Shown piece after piece: positions 16,400-25,192 of a stretch of DNA of 64,000 nt. The stretch covers positions 1 to 64,000 of the forward strand of contig JACPAV010000006.1 of the NCBI GenBank assembly GCA_016180645.1. Reading direction: 5' to 3'. Source of the DNA: Nitrospirota bacterium. Its GTDB lineage: Bacteria > JACPQY01. Position numbers and translations under genes: made by a program. How positions within the stretch are numbered: position 1 is the stretch's first letter; every line of letters begins with the position of its first letter. The notes beneath the pieces are model-generated. The model saw only the letters and a list, made by a program, of their open reading frames with translations, was not told the origin of the DNA and ran no database searches.

Positions 16400-16974
16400 G
16401 AATCGGTTCTTTCGCGGGCGAAAATTGACCATTTTTGTTAAACATAGGTAAACAGCAGGTCTGGGAGGATCTCGCTGTCTGGGGCGCCGGGCGCACCTGT
16501 ACCATCCAGGTATTGGTAGATGGAAAGCCCTCCATGGCTCACCATGAAGAGCCATGGCCTGGGATTACTCCCGAAGGAGGTACTTATGCAATAGTTTTGT
16601 GTTGTTACGAGTTGGTCGGCCAAACATGCGTGGGGGTGGCTCTCTGATGTCCCGTATCACTTCAGGCGAAACGAAGTTGGCTTGTGCGAAGTAACAGAAC
16701 AAGAGACGTGGACCCATCTGCCCAAGAAAATTGAATGTCGATAAACTTCGGACGAATACCTTGCTCCTCTCAAGCCCTCAATCCAATTGTGATCCATGTC
16801 ACAGACAGATGCCGAGCCATGTGCCAGCCTCATTCCCACACGATGATGGGATTCGGTTTTGGAACTCCGGCATGAAATATCGCGGCGACGGGACAACCAG
16901 ACCTGTGCCGGGTCGATCCCGAACGACGCACCGCACGGAGAGGTAGAGCCAACATAGCCTCAGAAACGCAGGAA
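16400..16974. other. 575-base gap with a strong hairpin and a two-codon ORF
   Basis: No convincing gene. It holds a perfect 9-bp hairpin (CCATGGCTC 16532-16540, 8-base loop, GAGCCATGG 16549-16557). On the plus strand a consensus AAGGAGGT (16574-16581) sits before ATG CAA TAG (16586-16594), a two-codon reading frame. It separates a minus-strand ligase from a plus-strand hybrid kinase, so both promoters should lie here. No known riboswitch motif was recognised. Confidence 0.5.
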
Positions 16975-18549
16975 GTGGATTCAAGATCGAATCTTCCCAA
17001 GACCGGAATCAACATTCTGCATCTGGAGGATGACCACCGGTTCTCCGAACTGGTTCAGCAGATCTTCGCAGCAGAGTGCGGCGGAGGCCGGGTGACTCGT
17101 GTCGACACGCGGGAGGATTTCGAGGCGGCGCTTGAGGCCGGCGGTTTCGATCTCATCCTCGCCGATTACCGGCTCCCGGGCTTTGATGGAGAGTCTGCGC
17201 TCGCCCTCACAAGAGAGAAGCGCCCCGCGTGGCCGTTCATCCTCCTGACCGGCGCCATCGGCGAGGAGGAGGCCGTGGAGTGCCTAAGGAAAGGCGCGAC
17301 GGACTACATCTTGAAAGCCAGGATGGAACGTCTTGCTCCTGCCATCCAGCGGGCCATGCGGGAAACCCGGCATCGGGGCGAGTTGGCACACACTCAGCGC
17401 TTGTTGCTTCAAGCCCAGAAGATGGAGGCGATCGGGAGGCTGGCCGGCGGCCTGGCGCACGATTTCAACAATCTCCTGACGGTTATACTCGGAGAAACCG
17501 AAATCGCCCTTGCCGACCCTTCTCTACCCGATTCCTTGCGAGAAGGGCTGGAGGATGCTCGATTGGCCGCCGACCGCGCCGGCAGCCTCACCCGCCGCCT
17601 ACTTGCGTTCAGCCGCGAGCAAGCACTGGAACCCAGGGTTCTCAACCTCAATCAGGTGGTTTCCAATATTGCGACCATGATCCGGCGGCTGATTGGTGAA
17701 GACGTCCTTCTCGCGGTCGACTTGGATCCGGGATTGGGCTCCATCAGGGCCGATCCCGGCCAAATGGAGCAAGCTATTCTCAACCTGGCCGTCAATGCCA
17801 GGGACGCGATGCCGAACGGCGGCCAACTCCGGCTGGAAACGAGAAACGTCCGCCTCGACGAAGCCTACGCCGCCCAGCATCCCGAGGTGAAGGCGGGAGA
17901 CTACGCCATGGTCGCCCTCACCGACAGTGGCGTGGGGATGGATGCCGAGACCCAATCCCACATTTTCGAGCCCTTCTTCACCACGAAAGACGCGTCCAAG
18001 GGAACCGGACTGGGACTGGCGATGGTGTACGGATTCGTTCGGCAGAGTGGAGGCCACATCTACGTTTACAGCGAGCCCGGGCTCGGGACCACGGCCAAGA
18101 TCTATCTTCCTGCGCTTGGCCTGCAAAAACAGAAGGATTCGTCTGCAGTAGCCGTCGAGCCGGCGCCCGGTGGCACGGAGACGGTCCTCCTTGCGGAGGA
18201 CGACTCCATGGTTCGAGGATTCATCGGCGCTGCGCTGCGCTCCAAGGGCTACACCGTGCTCGAGGCTGCAGACGGAGCCGAAGCCGTTCAGATCGGGTCT
18301 CGACACGCCGGGCCGCTCGATCTCCTCGTCCTGGACCTCGTCATGCCCCACATGTCCGGTCAGGATGTGGCGCAACGCTTGAAAAGCAATCGGCCCCAGC
18401 TGCGGGTCGTGTTCATGTCCGGCTATTCCAGTTCGGGAGCGAACTCCCAGCGCATCTTGCCGGCGGGGGCCAACTATCTCCAAAAGCCCTTCAGCGTCGA
18501 GGATCTCGCCCGTATAGTTCGGCGATCGTTGGACGCCCACAACGTGTGA
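16975..18549 (+). CDS. Hybrid sensor kinase: REC-HisKA-HATPase-REC
   Basis: 524 residues, GTG start, no membrane segment. Receiver 1 (about 13-130) has the acidic pair LEDD and phospho-acceptor D64 in LILADYRLPG. The dimerisation helix carries GGLAHDFNNLL, with the histidine typical of the HDFNNLL subfamily. The HATPase has N box NLAVNARDAMPNGG and G boxes SGVGMD and KGTGLGLAMV. Receiver 2 (about 395-520) has LLVLDLVMPHMSG. A soluble phosphorelay hub receiving input from another kinase through REC1. No output gene adjoins; the downstream neighbour is convergent. Confidence 0.92.
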   Translation: MDSRSNLPKTGINILHLEDDHRFSELVQQIFAAECGGGRVTRVDTREDFEAALEAGGFDLILADYRLPGFDGESALALTREKRPAWPFILLTGAIGEEEAVECLRKGATDYILKARMERLAPAIQRAMRETRHRGELAHTQRLLLQAQKMEAIGRLAGGLAHDFNNLLTVILGETEIALADPSLPDSLREGLEDARLAADRAGSLTRRLLAFSREQALEPRVLNLNQVVSNIATMIRRLIGEDVLLAVDLDPGLGSIRADPGQMEQAILNLAVNARDAMPNGGQLRLETRNVRLDEAYAAQHPEVKAGDYAMVALTDSGVGMDAETQSHIFEPFFTTKDASKGTGLGLAMVYGFVRQSGGHIYVYSEPGLGTTAKIYLPALGLQKQKDSSAVAVEPAPGGTETVLLAEDDSMVRGFIGAALRSKGYTVLEAADGAEAVQIGSRHAGPLDLLVLDLVMPHMSGQDVAQRLKSNRPQLRVVFMSGYSSSGANSQRILPAGANYLQKPFSVEDLARIVRRSLDAHNV

Positions 18550-18579
18550 CTTTCATCCCGCACGCGGTAACGGGGCGAG

Positions 18580-19555
18580 CTACGCGGGGAGCTTGGTCGC
18601 GGTGACTGCCGGGACGTTCGGGGCCGGGTCTCTGTGCTTTGCCTTGTAACCCTCCCAATCCCGAGGAGAGAACAACTCGCTCGCCGCCAGACGCCCCGAT
18701 TCGTACGGGCGGTCCCCATGGACGAGCGGGACATCGACCTCGTGTCCTGCCGAATCCCCCCAAAACAGGTCTTCGGCGTGTGCGCGTCGTCCCCCGCTCA
18801 GATCGTCTCGCTCCAGAAGATACAGGGCCGTCTCCAACACGCCGGCGCTTTGGAGACGATTGCACATCATCTCCATCTTCTCGAAGAAGCCTTCCTCACC
18901 GGGGGGCCGTGTAGGAACCGGCCGCGGTTTCCCCCTCGCCGTGGCCGATGTCTCCCCATCAATTGGCGGGGAAAACGACGGTGTACCCGCGTTCAACAGC
19001 CACGGCCAGAAACGGCTGCTTCTCACTGCTCTCCAAGGTTTGCTTGGACCATTCCTGCGTGGTCTGCTCCACGTCGATGGTCGCCGCGCCCTGCTTAATG
19101 CCGAAGGCTTCAGCCACCGAGGGAAATTTCTTCAATGCAATGATGGCCACGGATTCCATGAACTCCAAGCCGCTGCCGTGGAGGTGGAGCAGGAGAGGCT
19201 TGGCCGGATCGGACTGCCCGCTTGCAGGGTAAACGACATCGAAGAACGTCGGTTCCCCCGGGTATTTTGCTTTGCCCGGCATGTCCAGCCAGTCGGCCCC
19301 GCCACGTCGAACACATAGAAACTCAGGCACGACATAGCGATCAACCGGTGCCCGGAAGCCTGCTTGCAGGTAAGGATTGGCCACGTCTCCCGGAGCGGCT
19401 GCATCCTCCGCGGCAAGGTACTGCCTCGAATGGAACTCGGGATCGAAGGAAGGCCCGGACGCCTCGCCCGAGCATGCGGTGAGAATGAGTCCTGCGAAGA
19501 GGAAACGATCAGCTCGCAGGGGGGGCGCCGGCTTGGTGGTGAGGAGCCACACCAC
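18580..19555 (-). pseudogene. Lipoprotein hydrolase-like gene broken by an in-frame TGA and a frameshift
   Basis: Starts GTG 19555 inside the nuoI 3' end. Lipobox LTAC, then a secreted domain with KPLLLHLHGSGLEF and AVERGYTVVFPAN. A TGA follows (18959-18961), yet sense-looking sequence continues (WGDIGHGEGETAAGS) until a C6 run (18901-18906) where the frame changes. Removing one C restores EEGFFEKMEMMCNRLQS and onward through a GDSAG nucleophile-like motif, ending LPA at 18580. The C-terminal part expected for such a hydrolase appears short. Most likely a decaying gene. A selenocysteine reading is possible because a hairpin (18919-18947) follows the TGA at SECIS-like spacing, but the frameshift would then have to be an assembly error. 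Confidence 0.55.
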
Positions 19556-20111
19556 CTACGATAGGTTGGTGCGGCTTCATGGGCAGAGGCGATCGTTTCA
19601 AATTCATCGGCGTGGCTGGCCCCGGCACGAGCATCTGATCCTTCCGGTAAACCAATTTGCGAAGATCATAGTCCGCCAACTCATAGGTCGGAGTCATGGT
19701 GATCGCTCCCGTGGGGCATGCATCGACGCACAGACCGCAGAAGATGCACTTACCCATGTTGATCTCGTACCTCTTCGCATATCGCTCGCCCTTGGAATAG
19801 GTCGCCTCCGGCCTGTTCTCGTCCGCCTCAATGTTAATGCACTTCGTGGGACACGCCGCGGAGCACAAGAAACAACCGACACACAATTCCAATCCGTTGG
19901 CATCGCGGTTGAGTTGGTGGCGCCCCCTATAGTAATCGGGCAAGGGAACCCGTTGCTCGGGGTATTCCACCGTGTAGGCCCCGCTGAACCAAGTCTTGAA
20001 GAAGTGAAACAGCGTGACATGCATGCCTATGAGAATGCCCCACCACGAAGGCCGGGCCTTCGAACGAACGTCCAGCACCTTCACCTTGTACGCCGGGGAG
20101 AAGATACTCAT
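19509..20111 (-). CDS. nuoI: NADH-quinone oxidoreductase subunit I
   Basis: 200 residues from ATG 20111 (MSIFSPAYK); the frame is open further upstream but that part lies within nuoG. Two 4Fe-4S clusters are evident: CVGCFLCSAACP (from C77) and CIFCGLCVDACP (from C122). The N-terminal amphipathic region GMHVTLFHFFKTWF is the usual membrane-contacting helix. It carries electrons between NuoG and NuoB in complex I. The tail after residue 180 is long and proline-rich. Two bases after the nuoG stop, so coupled to it. nuoH, which normally lies between G and I, is absent. Confidence 0.95.
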   Translation of the reverse strand: MSIFSPAYKVKVLDVRSKARPSWWGILIGMHVTLFHFFKTWFSGAYTVEYPEQRVPLPDYYRGRHQLNRDANGLELCVGCFLCSAACPTKCINIEADENRPEATYSKGERYAKRYEINMGKCIFCGLCVDACPTGAITMTPTYELADYDLRKLVYRKDQMLVPGPATPMNLKRSPLPMKPHQPIVGGVAPHHQAGAPPAS

Positions 20112-20113
20112 GG

Positions 20114-21691
20114 TTATTCTCCGCGAATGCCCCAATGATCGTAGGTATAGCGGCTCTCCCACGGTTGGCGGCCCACCGGCTGAACTCCTTGCGAAGAAAG
20201 GTCTGGCGACAGCGTCCGCACGTCGTCCAGTTTCTGAAAGTTCTTCTCGAATCCGAGACCGCGAAGAAGTTGACTCAGGATCCACCATCCGGGCCGGGCT
20301 GCGCCGTGAGGATCAACAACCTTCTGAAAAGTCTGCGTGATGCCATCCCCATTGACCCAGGTGCCGCTGGATTCGAAGAACGTGGCCTGTGGGAGGACGA
20401 CGGATGCCGACTTGTGAGCAGGCCGGTCGAGAATATCCTGCGCGATGACCGCCTCGGCCCTCTCCAGATCTCCCCCAGGAAGACCTGCCAATTCGAATGG
20501 ATCCTCGGGGCCCGCCTGAATCACGTACAGGACTTGGGCAGATCGAGCCTCCGCCAATCCTTCGCCCACTTTCTTTCCAAACAGACTTTCCAGTCCGTGA
20601 CGATTGGGTCCCCGATCCCCGGAAATCCAAAAGGCCTTGTATCGAATTTCCTCTCCCTTCGGCGACACCAAGGCCAACCGTGCTCCCGGGAGGAAACGAT
20701 CGATCAACTCCTTCACAAGAAGTCCCTCTTCCTGGCTAAGAGAAGTGGTGACCACAACTCCGATCGACCGCTTATCCTTCACGGCTTGGGAGAGAAGTCC
20801 GGCGGCCTTGCGGACGTAAGCATCCCACGTGCCGGCGGTCCCATTGGATTTCAGCTCGCGCAGCCGTTTGGGATCGGATTGAAAACGGTACTCGAAACGG
20901 CCCACGTCGCACATCCAATAGGAATTGATTTTGGCATTGAAACGGGGGGTGATGCGGAAAAGGGTGTCCTCTTTCTGCCACACGGTCGTGTTGCACCCCC
21001 GGCTGCACAGGCCGCAGACGGAATCCACGGGGTGCAGATCCCAGACGCGGGATCGAAATCGGAAATCTTTTGTCGTAATCGCTCCCACTGGGCATACATC
21101 CGCCATATTGCCCGAAAGAAGGTTTTCGACGACGCGATCGGGATACGGCGAGACGTACGTGTGCGAGCCGCGATGGGAGAGGGTCAACTCGTCCTCTCCC
21201 GCAACCTCCTTGCATACCCGGATGCAGCGCGTACAGACCACGCATCGATTCCGGTTGAGGATTTCCCTCCCCAGATCCAAATCGCCTTGAACCCGCTTCG
21301 GCTCGTCGTACCGGCTCTTCGCGGGACCATGGCGCATTGTAAATTCCTGAAGCTCGCATTCGCCGCCCTTGTCGCACACCGGGCAATCCAGCGGATGATT
21401 GGTCAGGAGCAGTTCCAGCATTTCGTTCCGGGCCTGCTTGGCGGGATCACTGGAATGCGCCATCACGTTCATCCCCTCGCGGATCGGCGTGGAGCACGCC
21501 GCCTGGAGTTTGGGCATGCCCTCCACGGCCACAAGGCAGAGCCTGCACTGGGCCACGATCGAGAGGCCCGGATGAAAACAATAGTGGGGAATTTCGACTC
21601 CATGCCGGAGCGCCACCGGAAGGATGGTCTCGGTGGGATCGGCCTCGACGTCGCGACCGTCAATCTTGAAGTGAACTTTCTTGTCGCTCAT
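20114..21691 (-). CDS. nuoG: NADH-quinone oxidoreductase subunit G (short form)
   Basis: 525 residues. N-terminal plant-type 2Fe-2S domain (C38, C49, C52, C66); the HxCxxC iron-sulfur segment around H99, C103, C106 and C112; a 4Fe-4S set CVVCTRCIRVC (150-160) with NMADVCPVGA. Then follows the molybdopterin-like domain opening with CGLCSRGC (about 226) and ending after about 300 residues, shorter than the roughly 900 of E. coli NuoG but usual in many lineages. It conducts electrons through the peripheral arm of complex I. Only nuoI follows; no other nuo gene is in the window. Confidence 0.93.
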   Translation of the reverse strand: MSDKKVHFKIDGRDVEADPTETILPVALRHGVEIPHYCFHPGLSIVAQCRLCLVAVEGMPKLQAACSTPIREGMNVMAHSSDPAKQARNEMLELLLTNHPLDCPVCDKGGECELQEFTMRHGPAKSRYDEPKRVQGDLDLGREILNRNRCVVCTRCIRVCKEVAGEDELTLSHRGSHTYVSPYPDRVVENLLSGNMADVCPVGAITTKDFRFRSRVWDLHPVDSVCGLCSRGCNTTVWQKEDTLFRITPRFNAKINSYWMCDVGRFEYRFQSDPKRLRELKSNGTAGTWDAYVRKAAGLLSQAVKDKRSIGVVVTTSLSQEEGLLVKELIDRFLPGARLALVSPKGEEIRYKAFWISGDRGPNRHGLESLFGKKVGEGLAEARSAQVLYVIQAGPEDPFELAGLPGGDLERAEAVIAQDILDRPAHKSASVVLPQATFFESSGTWVNGDGITQTFQKVVDPHGAARPGWWILSQLLRGLGFEKNFQKLDDVRTLSPDLSSQGVQPVGRQPWESRYTYDHWGIRGE

Positions 21692-21854
21692 CTCAAGCTT
21701 AAAAGCTTATCAGGTATTCGGCGGCACTCCAAGCGGCACTCCCTTCGCGTTTCCGACCTACCATGGCTGGAAACGTAGGAGACATAGGCGGCCAGCATCA
21801 CGCCGGTTGCTTCCACCGTTGAGGGTTTTTACGCAATACGCTATACGAAGGGCC

Positions 21855-23465
21855 ATGCTCAGAGCGGAAAACGTCGAGCGGCTCCGGCGGCAACACTTCG
21901 ATCTCATTGTTGTTGGGGGAGGCATCAACGGATGCGCGATTGCACGCGATGCGGTGCTCCGCGGCCTGAAAACGGCGCTCGTGGAGAAGGGAGACTTTGC
22001 ATCGGGGACCTCCAGCCGGACCTCAAAGATGATCCACGGCGGCTTCCGATATATGGAGCAGGGCCATTTCGGTCTCGTTCATGAGGCGGTGAGCGAGCGG
22101 GACCGGTTACGCAGGCGGCTCGCCCCCGGACTCGTGCGCCCGCTGCCATTCCTGTTCCCCATGTACCGCGACAGTCGAGCCAAGCCCTGGATGATGCGCA
22201 TGGGAATGGCCATCTATGACGCGCTGGCCGCTTTTCGGAATGTGGACCGGCACAAGATGCTCCCGACCGGCGAGGCCCTCGAGTGGGCACCGGGCCTCCG
22301 CACCGAGGGATTGCTCGCGAGCGGGCTGTTCTACGATTGTTCGATGGACGATGCCCGGCTGACCCTCACCGTGCTCCGGAGCGCCTCAGAGTTCGGCCTC
22401 GTCGCCGCCAACTACCTCCGGGTGGTTCGCTTCACGGAGGATCGTAGCCGGGTCACAGGAGTCGTCGTGCAGGACGGGCCCGAGGGGCAGGAGTTCTCCG
22501 TGCGCGGACGAATGGTCGTCAATGCCGCCGGACCGTGGGTTGACGACGTGCAACGACTGGTGCATGAACCGGAACACCTCCTTCGAAAAACAAAAGGGAT
22601 CCACTTGATCGTGCCGAAAGAGACGTTTCCGCTTCGATGCGCTGTGGGAATGGCCCACCCTGGGGACAGACGCCTGATGTTCGCGGTCCCGTGGGAGTCG
22701 GCCATTCTCGTGGGCACGACCGACACCGATTACCAGGCGGCAGCGGAAGACGCGTATGCCACCCCGAAGGAGGTCGACTACCTCCTGGAGGCCATTCACC
22801 ACTACTTCCCGGGCGTCCTCTTTGGCAAGGACGGCGTCATGACCACCTACTCCGGGGTGCGGCCGCTGGCCGCTTCGGAGGATCCGCGGCTCAAGCCCTC
22901 GCAGGTATCGCGTGAGGAGGTGATTCGGGTCGGCTCGAACGGCGTCCTTTCCGTGGCCGGTGGGAAATTTACGACGCATCGACGCATCTCCGAAAAGGTA
23001 CTCGATATGATTTGCAGGCGGACCGACCTCATGCCCCCTGTGTGGGCGAGGAAACGATCCCGTACGACCGATGTTCCCCTCTTCCCTCCGGATGAACTTC
23101 TCCGCGCGTCGACCACAGAGCGGCTCGACCACCTCCTCCACCGGTACGGAACACGGGCAGGCACCATCATCCGAACCATTCTGGAAAACCCCGATTCAGG
23201 ACGCCCCCTGGTCTCCGGGCTGCCTTACACCTGGGCCGAGATCGACCATGCGATCCGCGAGGAGATGGCCGAGACGCTGATCGACGTTCTCTACCGACGG
23301 CTACCGCTCGCTCTCGTCAATCCCGCTGCCAGCGGGGCCTTGGCGCCGGCCGTGGCCGCGCGAATGGCCGAACTGAAGGGCTGGACGAAAGGCGAGATCC
23401 AGAAGCAGGTTGGGGACTTCACTCAGGAAATCGACCGAAACCGGGCCTGCCTCCGGGAATCATGA
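21855..23465 (+). CDS. glpD: FAD-dependent glycerol-3-phosphate dehydrogenase
   Basis: 536 residues from ATG 21855 (MLRAENVERL); the frame extends to 21681 but that part is antisense to nuoG. The Rossmann FAD motif VVGGGINGCAIARDAVLRG opens the protein. TSSRTSKMIHGGFRYMEQ, the substrate-side GTTDTDY and SVAGGKFTTHR, and the C-terminal DUF/GlpD cap are present. It oxidises sn-glycerol-3-phosphate to dihydroxyacetone phosphate at the membrane and feeds the quinone pool. Overlaps the JAMM gene as ATGA. Divergent from nuoG, so two quinone-reducing systems share a control region. Confidence 0.95.
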   Translation: MLRAENVERLRRQHFDLIVVGGGINGCAIARDAVLRGLKTALVEKGDFASGTSSRTSKMIHGGFRYMEQGHFGLVHEAVSERDRLRRRLAPGLVRPLPFLFPMYRDSRAKPWMMRMGMAIYDALAAFRNVDRHKMLPTGEALEWAPGLRTEGLLASGLFYDCSMDDARLTLTVLRSASEFGLVAANYLRVVRFTEDRSRVTGVVVQDGPEGQEFSVRGRMVVNAAGPWVDDVQRLVHEPEHLLRKTKGIHLIVPKETFPLRCAVGMAHPGDRRLMFAVPWESAILVGTTDTDYQAAAEDAYATPKEVDYLLEAIHHYFPGVLFGKDGVMTTYSGVRPLAASEDPRLKPSQVSREEVIRVGSNGVLSVAGGKFTTHRRISEKVLDMICRRTDLMPPVWARKRSRTTDVPLFPPDELLRASTTERLDHLLHRYGTRAGTIIRTILENPDSGRPLVSGLPYTWAEIDHAIREEMAETLIDVLYRRLPLALVNPAASGALAPAVAARMAELKGWTKGEIQKQVGDFTQEIDRNRACLRES

Positions 23466-23890
23466 CCAAACGGATTCTTCGAATTCCGCAGTCAATCATT
23501 TGCGAGATGTGGAAGCACGGCCTCGAAGAGTACCCGAACGAGTGCTGTGGCCTGCTCGCGGGACGGGGAAACGAAGTGGAGCGATTCTATCGCGTAGAGA
23601 ACAAATTGAAGAGCCCCACGCGTTTCCTGATGGAACCTCGGGACCAACTAAGGGCGTTCAAGGAGATGGACAAGGCCGGGATCGAACTGCAGGTCATCTA
23701 TCACAGCCACACACGCTCTCCGGCGTACCCATCGGGGACGGATCTGGAGTTGGCCGTCTTCCCGGAAGTGAACTATCTGCTGATGTCTTTCCAGTGGGTT
23801 CTTCCGCAGCAGAGGGATCCCTTCCCTGATACTCAAGTCTACTGGATCACAAACGGGAGCATCACCCCGGCCCGGGCCGATATCGTCTGA
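23462..23890 (+). CDS. JAMM/MPN+ zinc metallopeptidase-like protein
   Basis: 142 residues, ATGA overlap with glpD. The JAB/Mov34 layout is complete: E27 in YPNECCGLLAG, then IYHSHTRSPAYPSGTD, the HxHx(7)SxxD zinc motif. Bacterial members remove C-terminal residues from ubiquitin-like sulfur carriers (ThiS, MoaD, CysO), or act in siderophore and cysteine pathways. No sulfur-carrier gene lies next to it, so the substrate is open. Normal single-domain length. Confidence 0.9.
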   Translation: MTKRILRIPQSIICEMWKHGLEEYPNECCGLLAGRGNEVERFYRVENKLKSPTRFLMEPRDQLRAFKEMDKAGIELQVIYHSHTRSPAYPSGTDLELAVFPEVNYLLMSFQWVLPQQRDPFPDTQVYWITNGSITPARADIV

Positions 23891-23918
23891 CCGGGGAAGG
23901 AGCGCGGGGGACGAACGA

Positions 23919-24317
23919 TCAACGCGCGCGCCGACGGGATCGGCGTGCCGCGGAACGACCGCGTGGTGCGGCCGGTGTGGACTTGGAGTCACCCTTCGAG
24001 GAGCTGGAGACTTGTTTCGCCAAACCCGTCACTTTCTTGAAAATCCCCTGCAATTCCGACGAAGTGGGCACCTTGAGTTGGCGGGTGGCCCGGCTGACGC
24101 TTTCTTGAATCTTTTTCTCGAGGACCTTCCGGTTCTTCTCTACTCGTGAGCTCACCTGCGATATGATCTTGCGGGCGTCGGTTCTGGAAAGAGAGCCCCG
24201 CCGCACGAACTGCTCGACCGTCTTTCGAACCTCCTCGGCCGAGAGAGAGAGAGCCCCCAAGGTCACAAACCAAAGTTCTTTCAAGGCCTGAGGAACCTTC
24301 TGCTTCGTTTCCGGCAT
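23919..24317 (-). CDS. Phasin-like protein with basic histone-like tail
   Basis: 132 residues. The N-terminal half (ALKELWFVTLGALSLSAEEV, then RKTVEQFVRRGSLS) matches polyhydroxyalkanoate granule-associated phasins of the PhaF/PhaI type. A long amphipathic helix follows (about 50-95), and the end is Ala/Ser/Arg-rich (GRSAARRSRRRAR), as in PhaF, which binds both granule and nucleoid. Last of three minus-strand genes with the same motif. Confidence 0.7.
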   Translation of the reverse strand: MPETKQKVPQALKELWFVTLGALSLSAEEVRKTVEQFVRRGSLSRTDARKIISQVSSRVEKNRKVLEKKIQESVSRATRQLKVPTSSELQGIFKKVTGLAKQVSSSSKGDSKSTPAAPRGRSAARRSRRRAR

Positions 24318-24340
24318 GACTCCCTCCGTCTCTGCTTTTC

Positions 24341-24565
24341 CTACCGCCCGAATGCTTCGAGAACCTGCTTCGGCCAGCCGCTCGCTCGCTGCGTCAGGCG
24401 AGCATGCTCTTTCTCGCCGCGCTCGATGAGCGTCTTGCGGATCTGGTCCCTACCTTCCCAGAGGGTAACATACGTCCCCAGTGCTGCCAAGTAAAACCGG
24501 TAGGCCGGCGTCTCTTCAACCGTGCCGTGAAGTACCGATGACTTGCGGATGGATTGTGTGGCCAT
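24341..24565 (-). CDS. Small phasin-motif protein
   Basis: 74 residues from ATG 24565 (MATQSIRK), fixed by GGGAGG just upstream on the minus strand; the longer frame to 24688 overlaps the neighbour. Its core, FYLAALGTYVTLWEGRDQIR followed by KTLIERGEKEHARL, aligns with FLFAPVGAYLTLRDRGTEIF in the upstream gene and LWFVTLGALSLSAEEVRKTV downstream. That makes it a third, minimal member of the same phasin-like family. Confidence 0.7.
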   Translation of the reverse strand: MATQSIRKSSVLHGTVEETPAYRFYLAALGTYVTLWEGRDQIRKTLIERGEKEHARLTQRASGWPKQVLEAFGR

Positions 24566-24629
24566 GATTCCTCCCTGGTCTATTATTCTGAGATTCGATG
24601 CCCGGCCCGGGAAGGCGCCGGAATCATCC

Positions 24630-25019
24630 CTATCGTACAAGCCCCTGGATCCGCGTTCGAAGCTTCTCGACGCGGTCGCGGACTTCAAGGTTCTTCAGCG
24701 TCTCGGGGAGATTGAGATCCTCCCAGGTCTTCCGGGCACGTTGCGAGGTGCTCTCCAAGCGGATCCGGACCCACTCTGGAACTTTCAAGTCCAACCCTTC
24801 GACGCGCTCTCGCACTTTCGCGACCTCTCTCCGAATGCGCGGCTCAGCCTTCCTCCCCTTGTCGACCAACCCGGAGAAAATTTCCGTCCCGCGATCCCGA
24901 AGGGTGAGATAGGCCCCGACGGGCGCGAACAGGAAATCAGCTCCCGACTGCCGGGTGTGCGAAACCGAATGAGTCTGTTTCTCCGCATGTGCTTTCGCTG
25001 GATGCGTCTTGGCTGCCAT
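24630..25019 (-). CDS. Phasin-like coiled-coil protein
   Basis: 129 residues from ATG 25019 (MAAKTHPAKAHAEKQ), preceded by GGGGAGGA; the frame from 25091 has no ribosome site. A Lys/Ala/His-rich start, then the family segment FLFAPVGAYLTLRDRGTEIF and SGLVDKGRKAEPRI, then a long charged helix likely to form a coiled coil (REVAKVRERVEGLDL onwards). First of the three-gene phasin-like cluster, probably granule- or surface-associated. It is expressed from the 25.02-25.19 kb control region containing two TGACGC dyads. Confidence 0.68.
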   Translation of the reverse strand: MAAKTHPAKAHAEKQTHSVSHTRQSGADFLFAPVGAYLTLRDRGTEIFSGLVDKGRKAEPRIRREVAKVRERVEGLDLKVPEWVRIRLESTSQRARKTWEDLNLPETLKNLEVRDRVEKLRTRIQGLVR

Positions 25020-25076
25020 GTTCTGTCCTCCCCGATTCAATTCAAGCGACTCGAACCTTCCATATCTTTCTCTTTT

Positions 25077-25100
25077 TGACGCGTTTAACACGGTGCGTCA
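25077..25100. promoter_or_regulatory. Operator-like dyad, copy 1
   Basis: TGACGC (25077-25082), 12 bases, GCGTCA (25095-25100). The same 24-base layout recurs 40 bp away. It lies between divergent phasin-like and TonB-like genes. Confidence 0.6.
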
Positions 25101-25116
25101 TTTTTGTCAAGGGTTT

Positions 25117-25140
25117 TGACGCGGCGCGTTAGTGGCGTCA
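25117..25140. promoter_or_regulatory. Operator-like dyad, copy 2
   Basis: TGACGC (25117-25122), 12 bases, GCGTCA (25135-25140). Centre-to-centre spacing of 40 bp from copy 1, close to four helical turns, so two dimers would bind the same DNA face. The inner TGACGCGGCGCGTTA is itself a near-palindrome. Confidence 0.6.
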
Positions 25141-25192
25141 CGCTCCGTTCCGGCACCGCCGCGTGTCGCCCTTTCGGCCGCGGGAAGGTAGA

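Noticed and set aside
16400-16650. Possible riboswitch
   Set aside because: Structured, but no match to c-di-GMP, cobalamin, TPP, SAM or other motifs I could recognise.
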